Positions 35,501-47,500 of a stretch of DNA of 64,000 nt are shown piece after piece. Source of the stretch: Siderastrea radians (taxonomy: Eukaryota > Cnidaria > Anthozoa > Scleractinia > Rhizangiidae). The first letter of the stretch is position 1. Each line of letters opens with the position of its first letter. A program made the translations under genes and the position numbers. The notes beneath the pieces are model-generated. The model saw nothing but the letters and a program-made list of their open reading frames with translations. It was not told the DNA's origin and searched no databases. The stretch is from assembly GCA_964017195.1 (NCBI GenBank), contig OZ024896.1, forward strand, positions 30,652,430-30,716,429, in the 5' to 3' direction.

Positions 35501-38500
35501 GAGAAATACTCTAATAGATATTTTTATTTTTTTTTATTGATTTATTATTATTCCCTTTATTACATCCATATGAATTTAGCTCAAGAGAAGAAGCTAGTGG
35601 AAGAAGTGTTTAACAATGCTATTGATTGTCTGTCAGATGAAGACAAAGCACTTCCTCAGGTCAGGATATTCTGCCTGCTAGAAATGTAGAGTGGTAAAAC
35701 AAAGACTTACCCAGGTTCATGTTTAAAAATCCAAGTCCAAGACTGCTTCTTATAATTACACCCATAAATTTGTTGTTCCAGAAAAAAATTATACCCCTCT
35801 TGCTGCAGAGAAGATTTAAATTGAATTTGCGGTTTAAACCCCTTTACTGTACCCGTCTGGAAATTCTAGTTTAACTTCTTGCTTTCCTTGTAAAAAATGG
35901 CCTCTGGGAGTCCTCTCCTCAGACCGAATTTTTAGTGAGCTTCCTCAGTGTGGGTACAGATATTTTCTTGAACTGCAGAATATAAAATATTTTTGAATAT
36001 CCAATCTGCACAAGTACAAAAAGAACTCTAGAAGGCTTTGCTGGCAACTTAAAGACAAGGCGAGCTTAGACTGCTCTTAAACACATGGAACTTTGTTTTC
36101 AGGAACAGTTTTTGAGACTTAACTTGTTTAAGATTTCATTAGAGACTCTGGAATGTTCCTTCATTCTGTTCATCTGTGACTCAAAGAATCTTCAGTTTTG
36201 AAAATTAATATAATTGTCATGCCCAGATAAAGATAATGTACCAGATCAAGTAGCATCTCTTCACCTCTCCTGTCCTCTCCTTCACTAATTTTGGCTAAAA
36301 CAATTTTGACCTCAAGAGAGTCTGACTTGTTTGTTGTAGGTGGAACATGTACTACCTTTGCTGAAGCGTGGTATCGGTATCCATCACTCAGGGTTGCTGC
36401 CAATTTTGAAAGAGACAATTGAAATTCTTTTCTCAGAAGGTTTGATTAAGGTAAGCCACCAATTTCAACTTAAATGGACACCCCTTAAATATAAAGAAAG
36501 AAAATAAATAAATAAATAAATTGTGGATAAAGAAATAAGTAAATATTAAATAAATGATTTGTTGTGAATATTGTTGTTTTGCTAGGCTCTGTTTGCTACA
36601 GAAACATTTGCCCTTGGTCTCAACATGCCAGCAAGGACTGTAGTGTTTACAAATGCCCGGAAGTTTGATGGCAAAGATTTCAGATTTGTGAGTACTGGAC
36701 TAGATAGATTAGATGCACATGTGTACAGAAAAGGGGAAAAACTGAACACATGTAGGAAGAGGAGGGGCATGCGCAATACTTAACATTTTGAAGAAATAAA
36801 ATAATGGAGGCAGCTGAAGCTAGCATATACTTGACTTGCACCGTTATTGTTAGTTTGAGCCTGGGTAGAGTCCAAGATAAGTTACCTGATACCATCTATG
36901 TACTGCATTTAATTTTGACCCATTCTGGCATTTACTTAGTCAGAATCCTTATTCCAATTCCACTTGAGCTGCAAGCAGGCAAACTGGTGACTGCTGTTTT
37001 TCAGTGACCCCACTTAAGTGACATGCATTTCAAAACTTTCTCTATCCTCAGCCCACAACAGAGTGCATGCATCTCCTACTATTTACTTCTGAAAAAAAAA
37101 CAACAACAAACAAACGAACAAGTAGGGACCGTAGCTATATCTAGCACTAAGTCAAAGTTATCCCAGAATTTAACCTGTTACAAACATGGGGGCTGTCATG
37201 CTAAAGAGTATTTCAGAATTAGTGGTCTTAGCAAGTGTGAAGCCGTGAACCAAGTCTGTCTCTAAAAAGGTGTTATGTGTAGCCACAATAAATTGTCTGG
37301 TTTTTAGAGTGAACCTATCTGTTTATTTTCTATTCATCTGATTACAATTCCAAACTTAGCAAGATTGATCGCCATTTTTTAATGGTAGCCATAATTTCAA
37401 TCTTTGTGGTTTTCAATGTTTCATTTCATTTCATTTTCATTTCTTCAGTGGTATTTTTCATCATATTCTATACACTCCTCCTTGATTTTTAAGCCCCATC
37501 CTGCAACTCACCAAGCCTGTTTTGTCAGAGCATTATGGTTTTAGAGGTCCTACCAGAGTAAATTCAAGCAAGACACATACTTTAGGCAAAATAGTAACAA
37601 CAGGACTTAAAATGAAATTGTGACAAAGACAACCTTTGTTGAGGAATCACTGATAGTGACAACTAAGACCCATCTAGCATGAAATGATCTAGAATGGGTG
37701 CTTCTAGAAAAAGCAACACAAGGCATTTGGAAATGGAGACAAGCAACACAGAACCTCAAGCCCCTCCCTCCTGACTGACAGTGCTCCCTTTTAGCCTATT
37801 TTTGCTAAGGAAATTAAAGATTAGAAGACTGAGCTGGAGTCAGTAGTAATCTATAATGATCAGGAAATTGACATTAATTTTGTTGCGGATTTTAGATAAC
37901 GTCAGGGGAGTACATTCAAATGAGTGGCAGGGCAGGAAGGCGTGGCATTGATGAAAGAGGAATAGTTATTTTGATAGTGGATGAAAAAATGGGCCCTGAT
38001 GTTGGGAAAGGGCTGCTAAAGGTATCAGTTTATCATTTGTTTGCATTCACTTACATTTACACAGGGCAGTATTACATTAACATAAATGTGTGCATATCAA
38101 CATTAACTTACATGACATTACCATATATTTGCTTAATTATAAGCAGACAATTATTTAGTAACTGCATTCATAAATTCACTGGCATTTAATACATATATTT
38201 TGAATATTTAGTACATTGTCAGTTAGCACCCTTAATTTTGTTCAGGGTGTTGGTGTGACAAATTTCAGTGCTGTGTGCTGAACCATTAATCTGCACTTAA
38301 CTGCACAACATTTTTTGAATGACTTTTGACAACTTTTTGACATTGTTTTGACAATTTTTTCATAGCTTTTACTTCAACTGGTTAATTAAAATGAAGGAAC
38401 TTTGAGGGGTGGAGATGTCAAGTTTCATGGTCTTTGTCATGTCGGTGATATTTATTTCAGCTAGACAAAAATATAGCAGACTCGCTTGCCTTTTGTAGCA

Positions 38501-41500
38501 ACAACAATAGTAACTGCTGTTCCCCGGAATCCTGCTGGTAATAAAACAGTCTTACATTTCATGGTGGGTTTTGTCTTGACAGTTTTGCTGGCGAGTCCAT
38601 CTTTTATAGTTGTGGATTTGGATTGGTCGGTTAAAGTGGAAGCCTTCTGGTTCTCCTTCAGCGCGTATGAGTCTTTTGCCTTTCAAAAGGTTGTCAATAA
38701 GGGGTCAAAAAGTTGTAAAAAAAAACCAATCAGAAACTTGATTTGAGTGGCAGTTGTTCAGCATGTTGCAGTTTAATTAACTTAAATTTGTTTTGTTTTG
38801 TATATTTTAATTTCCTGACACCAGGGACAAGCAGATCCCCTGAACAGTGCATTTCATCTAACGTACAATATGGTGCTGAACTTGCTGCGTGTGGAAGAAG
38901 TAAACCCAGAGATTATGCTGGAGAAATCCTTTTATCAGTTTCAGAACTATGCTTCAGTTCCTGGAGTGATTGACAGTAAGTCCATGTACAATTTAGCTGG
39001 CTATGTGCATCCACTTACAGCGAGTAGCCCAGTCTGCAACCATCAGACGAGTATGCTTTATTCTCAGCCTTCTCGTTAAGTTCATGCAAGAAATGTAATT
39101 AATGCACGCCTTCAGGTATTACCTCAAATTTTTTGTTGTTTTCATAAACAAAAGCACTTTTCTTCCATGATGTAGTGCAATCAATTGCAATCTGTTTGTC
39201 AAAATAGAGCTAAACTGGAGCAATTTGAGTTAAAAGCCCAAATAATCACTCAATCTGTTTCTTGCACTAAGTCCCTCAATGAGGGCTTAAGGCTCAGTTG
39301 CTGAAGAACTGTGAAGAAGGTTTAACAAAGCAACTATTTTGAGATGCACTACTCTAACACTGTTCTCTCAACTTAAAATACTGTTCTTTTCAGGGTTCAA
39401 AATAGCAGCCGGCTACCGGCGACAGCCGGCACTTTGGCCACCCTTGCCGGCGATTTTTCACCCAAGAAATAGAAAAAAATGACCTCCCATCCCTTGATCG
39501 GTAAAATCAACGTCCCTAGAACGTCATAGTAAACGTTTCATATCAGAAAGTAATGCAGCCATGAAACACTTGCACACATACAACAACAAATTACGGAACG
39601 TAAACAATTGTGTCGATTCTTGTAAATTAAGTCTTCGTTCGTTCTATCTCTATTTGCTGGCACTCTTTTTTTCCGGCGTGGTTTCATACGTCATCAACAA
39701 CGCGACTTTTGAGGAAATAGGCCAGACACGGGGTAACAGTGCCGCAGCAATTCAGTTCTCTTTTAGTAACCGGCCAAATTTTCATTCACGATTTCTTTGT
39801 TGCCAATGTGTCTTCGATCCTGTGCCACTTAGCACCTTGTCACTTTTTTCGTGTGCTTTCGAGTTCTCGTCCAATTTAATTTGCTGGAGACCAAAGGAAA
39901 TATACTGTCGCGCTAAAAACCAGTGTCATTGTTGCGGCATTTATCATTTTCAAAGGCCTGATCTAATTTGCGAAACGCCAGCAAGCGACCCTGCCATTGC
40001 GCCGTCGATGAGATTTCCATGCTCAGGAGAAAAATCTAGCCGTCAGAAACGTCGATAGTCAACTTCAGGCTCACGCAGAAATGGGCACATGCGCAAGAGA
40101 CTTGCGCTTTGTCACAAAAGCAAACATCACTCCTGACGAGGAGTTTAAGACAGAAATAAACTCCATAAAGAGAGAGGTCGTGCGGAAATTCATAAGCGCA
40201 CTGACCAAGTTTCATTATCGCCGCGTTGAGCGCAACAATGATAAGTTGCGAAGAGCGAACTCTGCCGATTAATTGTAGGTCAAAGAGAGACACTGATCGG
40301 GCTTAGCATAACGCCACGTGCATGCTCAGTCAAACAGCAGTACAAAGTTTCTACACTCTTCTACCACTCGAGTGGAAAAGAAGCATCGATGACATATTCT
40401 CGCTGTGGAATGTTGACAAAAATGAGATAGAAGAGTTTATTGTCGTAGCAAACAGTCACTACCCGATCCAATTAAATTTACTGCTGAAATCTCAGACAAA
40501 GAAATAAACTTTCTGGATACCATTCTCCTCAAAGGCGAAAGATTTAGGAACTTTCCAGTACACTCACTTCTTTTCCTGCCACCCACCAGGGGTTAGAAAA
40601 GGTTTTATCAAAGGTGAAGCCCTGTGTCTTCTTAAAAAACTCTTCAGCGAAATCTTTCGTTGAGAATATAACCCAATTCAAAACACGCCTGCGTGCGAGA
40701 GACTACCCGACCAGTCTAGTAGAAAGAATAACGTCCGAATTCAAATTCAGTGAAAGGAAGTCGGCACTTCAACAAAGAGAGACAGTGCGAAAAAAATTCT
40801 GCCTTTCGTAACAACGTACCACTCAGCTGTGTCTGATTTTAAGAACATCCTTATTAGCAAATGGCTTTTAATTAAAAATCAACCATTGCTAAGAGAAATA
40901 TACAAACACATTAGCACGAGCATATGAGCCGCGTCTGGCCTGTAAACATTTTATTCCATACTTGGGATAGGTGCTTGTTCATTCTTGTTGACAGCCGGCT
41001 AAAAATCAGCCGTGAGAAAAAAAGCCGTCAAATTCAGGCTTAAAGCTCTGATTTTATTTTGAACCCTGCTTTTCTATTTTCCTTTCAGAACTGAAAGAGC
41101 TGGAGGCCAAGAAAGACACATTTGAAATCCCCAATGAAGAATCCATCACTGCTTACTATAAGATCAGACAGCAGCTTAAAAAACTAGGGAATGACATGCT
41201 GGTGAGTATTTGATGTTTAAGATGATTTCCGCTCAAAGTTCGAGCAATAAGTGCAAAAATTAAGTTACCAAAAAAATACTTGCAGCACGGTCACATTTTG
41301 AGAATGGATAAAAAGAACTTATCGTTAATTTTGCTCCCAGGCTGACCCCGTGAGAGAAAATTGGATTAGAAGTTATCCATATTTCAATTAAAAAGACGCT
41401 TCATGTCAGTTCAAAACAAAATGGCGCCCGTTTTTAGCACATTTTTACGAGATTTGACATTAAGTTTCTCGAGAATGCTTGAGAATTTCATCACGGGGTC

Positions 41501-44500
41501 ACTTGGAGAAGTGAATTAAAGTGAGATGTTTCAAATAGCATTGAAAATGTTATCGTGCTATGAGTAGTTTTTTTGGTAAATATTTTTTGCAGTTATTGCT
41601 CGAACGTTGAGCGGAATCCTTCTTAAGTTGCCTTAACCCTTTCAGCCCTAATGGTGACAAGCATCTAATTTCTCCTTACAATATCACTACTTGATCAAAC
41701 ATACAGGACATGAGAATAAAGGGAGTGATCACCAAAGATAAAATGTCTTGATGTTTACACAAATTCTCCTAACTGGTACCATAAGAAATGTATGGATAAC
41801 AGTGAGGAGAACATGCATGTTGATATTGGGGCTTAAAGGGGTTAAAGGGTAGCACACAAAGGGGACTTGTCCCAGGAACAATCTAATGTAGTCTCTGGGA
41901 CCAAAAATTATTCTCAGAGGTTCCAGTATTAATTGATAACTTCCTTGCAAGTTCACTTGTCAGATTTTTTTGTCCCCTTGTGTGTTCTGTTTGTGGGACA
42001 AGTTCACGGATCGACACTAAACTAGTCAGAGACTTCAACCTCAAGAGGAACAACCTGTAAAAATTATTGCATTTTAAGGGTCTTTTTGTGTAGATAACAT
42101 GTTTAGGAAAACAGTACACTAAACAGAGACAGTTTCTGCCCCTAAATGCTGCATCTTAAAATTTACCAAAGATGAACAAGTCACCTGACTCCTAGCCTGT
42201 TCCAGGCTCTCGGTTTGTGGGGAAAGAGCGAAAAAGCGGGCGAGCGCGGAAAAGACGAGCGGGGACGAAGGCGAGCGAAGGAAAGAGAGCCTGTAAGAAT
42301 TTCTTTAACGGCCCTCTGTCGGTATAGCAGGAGCTGCTATACCCTCTGATTGGCTAATTTTGACAGGAAATGCGGATATCGCGCGATCCGCGCGAGCCAT
42401 CTTTGTCAACTGACGCCGACTGATACCTGATCGGAGTGTTGACGAAGTGTTGACATTTCCTGTCAAAATTAGCCAATCAGAGGGTATAGCAGCTCCTGCT
42501 ATACCGACAGAGGGCCGTTAAAGAAATTCTTACAGGCTCTCTTTCCTTCGCTCGCCTTCGTCCCCGCTCGTCTTTTCCGCGCTCGCCCGCTTTTTCGCTC
42601 TTTCCCCACAAACCGAGAGCCTGGAACAGGCTACCTGACTCCTAAAACACTGGGGTATTTCAAATTGTATTAGAAAAGACAACATATTGTCAAGACACAT
42701 GAATTGCAATACGTACAATTTTACAGTTGTAAAAAGGCATTGTATTTTCCTCAAGAACCACTCTCAAAACAGGAAAATATAATTGTTATTTTAAGGTTTA
42801 ATGTGTGGTTCCAGAAAATATCCATACCCTCCCCACGGAAGGGATTGGAATTTCCAGGGGGGGTGGGGGGGTCAAAGGCCCAGGAAAATCCTGAGTGGGG
42901 GGCGTGTTGTATCAATTTACATTATCTTTTCCAGACCAGTTCCATTATTCCTATATGTTAAATTTTCTTTGTTTGCATTTTGCTTACCGATCCGCGGACG
43001 CAAACATTGATCTTGTTAACTGCACAAAAGTAATATTTTCAAGGTGGTCAGGCTCAATTTCTGGTGCTGCGAGAGACCGGTCATTTTACCAAACAGCGGC
43101 TGATTAGCGAACAGCTCATGTTGTGGAAGACATGTGAATCCCGTAAATTACACCAGGAATCTCTGTCACACATATTTAAGCAGATACGTCTGTCATTTGA
43201 TTTCGAACTGTATCCGTCTCTGCTAGTAGCAGCGCAGACATTTACGTCACATTTCTTCGTTGTTGTTGGCCGGCGTGAAAACTATCGTTTGATCTGAATT
43301 ATTGCGTCAACATTGAGCACTGTAATAATTCGGAATCGACACAAAACAGTTCTTGATCCAGCTAAGAGTAATTCTTGATCGAAAACTACGTAAAAACACT
43401 GTAATAATTATAGTTCGGCAGACAAATTAATATTATCTGTAAGAAATTTACGACTCAGGTGCGTTATATAAATCAAAAATAAAAACATGCCCGTTTCATG
43501 GGTTTTGACTCAAACATTAATATTTCGGCATGAAAGAAAAGGGCAAAATTTCTTCAGTAGCAGTGGAAAATCACATAGTCGTTAACAATTGCATAAAGCA
43601 AGTATAAAATAAAGTAAAAGGCATCCCAAGTATTAAAAGGGAAGTGTTTGATGGGAGCGCGTAACATGAACCATTGTTCAGATAAGTTTGTTTACAGAAC
43701 ATTCCCGCGTGTGTGCTGAAATGTTTTCGAATGCATTCACTCGGCTAAACTTTACATTAGATAAATCATTGAAAACATTACAAACATCAAAATCTTCACT
43801 GAAGGCCAAGAATGATAAGATTTTCCAGCTGCCAAACGAAAGTTAATGATGCCAAATGAAAGGTAATTCTATCTGAAAATATCCGTAAATAGAACGTGCA
43901 AATTTGGTACACCGAAATCTGACGCAAAATGTTGTTTTGATTACAGTACTCATTTTTTACCTTGGCAGCGTAACTTAGCGATTCTTACTCAACATTTATT
44001 TCTCAATAGAACTTGCTTTTTGTCAACTACTCGAATTATAAATTGAAGTGTTGCTGTTTCGTCAAGATAATGAAGCAGAATTGGTCGTAAATAAAATTTA
44101 TGACGATATGCATGCACAATAGCATTTGACATGCGACGTAAGTTCTGCTCATATACGTGAATTTACCAGAAAACGCAGTAACCATCGAAATTTGGATTCT
44201 TAAACTATAGTTTAGCTAATTCTCGCTTTAAACAAGAAATAGAAAATAATATTTCCAGGGGGTGTAGGAAAAAATTGGAATTTCCGGAGCGGGGGAGGGG
44301 TATAGTTTGTGGGCCATTTTTGGAAAATCCAGAGGGGAGGGGGGGGGTCATATGAAAAATCCCTTCTGTGGGTGGGGTATGGATATTTTCTGGAACCACA
44401 CAATATGTCTTAACCTTCTTTTCAGGGTTATATTCATCAACCCAAGTACTGTCTACCATATATGCAGCCTGGAAGGTTAATTCATGTGAGTAATTAATAA

Positions 44501-47500
44501 CTACAGTACATGTTGACTTTAAGTCTTCCCTGTGCTCTCTCTGCAGCCACTTAGAATGTAAATTTGCTGTTGATGTGAAAATCTCATTGAAGTAGTTTTT
44601 TTTTTAACAGGTTAAAAACAATGATGATGACTTTGGTTGGGGTGTTGTACTCAACTTTCAGAAGAAGGCAAACCAGAAGGTAAAATCACTTGACACTCAC
44701 TGTTCATAGATAAACGTATAGTACGACGCTAAATTTTGGCATGCTCCCATTAGTCGAAATCGATTGTGTGACGCGATAGTGTCTCTCCTTAGCGGGTGCC
44801 TAACAGCCCATAGTGCTTGATTTTGGCAATTTTCGCTCAAAATTTAGCGTTGTACAATAAAAACAATAGAGTCCTTCTGTCTCAGGCCCTATGTGTGATA
44901 GGTTCCCTTGGAAATTTGATGTTCAAACTTCATATAAGCCCTTGGAACTATGTTCTCCTGCTAATATTTTGTTGTGAACATCAAATTTCCTTGGGCAACC
45001 TATCGCACGATAATGCCTTCGACAGAAGAACTCGATTGTTTAATTAGGAACTGGTGCCCAATAGTTGGTGGGGGGGGCCTTAACAGATTTAAGGCAATCC
45101 GGGGGGTATCCATGGTGACCCTACAAGTGCAAACATCCTTGCAAGCAGCCCTACCAGGCACTGTCATACTGATAAATAAACTTGGGAATTGGTGCCCAAG
45201 AGTTGGTAGGAGGCCTTAACAGATTCAAGGCAAACAGGGAGGTATCCTTGGCAACCTTACAAGCTGAAACCACCCCTGCAAAAGCAACCCCACCCCCCAC
45301 CAGGCACTGTCATACTAAAACATAGGTGGGAAAAAATACTGGTTGACAGTGGGTGGATGGGACAGGGCAAGCATCCACAACATGCGCTTGACGGTAGTGC
45401 AGTTTGGTCTGTTCAAAAGGATGCAAGATCATGTACTGTTACGAAGAAGACCACTGACTGCATTGCGTTGTCCTTAACTTTGCCTAAATCGCATTAAGCC
45501 TCTTTGAACTCAAGCCCCCTTTGTGTTACATATAATACATTCAGTTCCATCCTCTCCACTGCAAGTCATCTGGATGTCCTAATGGGGTTCCTATGATCAT
45601 TTTTTTGAGTAATCAGCTAAAAGTATACAAAATCACTAATTGTAACTGTTTAACTTTTTGTTATGGTCAAGTTATTGTCAAATTTTCAACTCTTCATTGT
45701 GGTCAATTCACAATTCACTTGACTCTGATGGTGACTTCTGCTCAGGTTGTCGAACCTTCAGTCAATGTCACCACAAACAGTCGTTCTCAGGACTACACTC
45801 ACCCGGATGATCATATTAAACCGACTTATGATATCACTCCTGGGTTCAAACCATTTACAGTGATATTGTCATTCTTTTGTTTAAAGTTGTAATAATTATG
45901 TTTTCACAAAACAATAAGACATAGGAGATAAAAACTGAACCAAAACCAAATTTGAACTACACTATATGTACAACTGAACTTTTACAGTAATAATGTAAGG
46001 ACTTATAAGTGCAAAAATTAATGACAGACTGATTTCTCTAAAAAAAAGTAAACTCTATTCATTACCTTAATTTTAAATTGATTGGCCACAAAGTAGAATA
46101 TTGTAAAACTACAAATTGCAGTAAAAAGGCTGTGAAATTTGAAAGTAGTGAGGGTGCTTACCATTGGAACTTTGCAGTGTTATTTTTACAAACTCAATCC
46201 AACACTGCTGATTTTTTTTTTATATCTAAACATAATTATGATTTAATCTCCCAACTTTCCAAGTGTTGTTTGTTTTTCTCAGAGCGGTCCAACCCAAGGA
46301 GAGACTCTGTATGTAGTGGAGGCCTTACTGAACTGTTCAACTAAATCAATCAAGTCAGCTGATGGAGAAACACCTCAGCCATGCGGCCCTGATGAAAAGG
46401 GAGAGATGCAGGTATGTTAGCTTTTCTGAATATCCATTTGGCAAAACTAAATTATATTTGTAAGGTACCAATTATGCCATGAACTGGCATTTATACCTGC
46501 AGTATTTTTTGCCCGTTTTTTTTTCTGTTGAGTTTATGGTCGAGCTTGATGTTTCCTCGACTGGTTTGTTAAGCATACATGTGTAGTTTTGATTTCCTGT
46601 TGTATTGTGTTGCGTTGTGTTGAGTTGTGTTGTGTTGCATTCCATTGCATTGTGTTGCCTTTCGTTACATCGTGTTGTGCTGCATTCCATGGCATTGTTG
46701 CATTTCATTGTGTTGTGTTGCATTCTGTTGTGTTTTGTTGCATTGTGCTGTGTTGTGTTGCATTCCGTTGTGTTGTTTTGTGTTGCATTCTGTTTTGTTA
46801 TGCTGTTGTGTTTCTAACTGTTGAATCTGTGGATGAATTAATCCCAAACAGCTTTCAGTACTTGAAATGTGAAAGATGTGATATTCAACTAATGTCACAA
46901 GCGGGAACCAAGGAAACTCTGAGTCCCCAGTGGAAGTTGGACCCATCTCCTTCCATACACCTTGCCTTATGGCTCAATCAATCACATGTACATGACTTTA
47001 CCTTTTTACCTTACCTTGCTACCTCCTTTTTATTGATTCTAGTCATCTTAAATTTTTAGAGTGATACAACAATATGTGTACCCCCTGTAACTTTGTCAAT
47101 TTTTATTGTCATCTTAAAGTACTGTTTTAGAATGATAGACGTTTTTCTTCGAACTAAATTGGCAGTTTAGGAATTTACTAATTGTACTTTTAATTTATAA
47201 TTATAAAACCTTAAATTCATTCATCCATCCATCCATCCATCCACCCACCCACCCACCCACCCAATCGTTCGTTCATTCGTGCGTGCGTGCGTGCGTGCGT
47301 GCGTCCGTTCGTCCATCCGTTCGTTCGTTGATTCAGTCCATACACCAGTCGGATGCTCTAACCACTGAGCTACTGTGAGACTTGTGGCGAACTAGGTTTT
47401 AGTTGCCGGGTTCGTTAAGACGTGCATACAATTTACCATCTTTCTTTCGTTATGATAACTTATCAAGTCTCGAAGTGTTTTGTACTTCTAAAGTATAACC

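Noticed and set aside
36586..36687. Motif V reads ALGLN where human has AMGIN
   Set aside because: A conservative change within normal variation for this motif, not a defect.
38486..38746. 86-residue hydrophobic frame in intron 16
   Set aside because: No recognisable family and no splice sites linking it; treated as chance.
39561..40058. 165-residue frame in intron 17
   Set aside because: Within a transposon and not recognisable; no splice or start support.
46589..47059. 156-residue Cys-rich frame and several overlapping ones
   Set aside because: Low-complexity TGTGTTGCATT minisatellite opens several frames on both strands.
47336..47385. Possible tRNA gene on the - strand
   Set aside because: Only the D-arm/A-box part is present; no T-arm, B box or acceptor stem follows.
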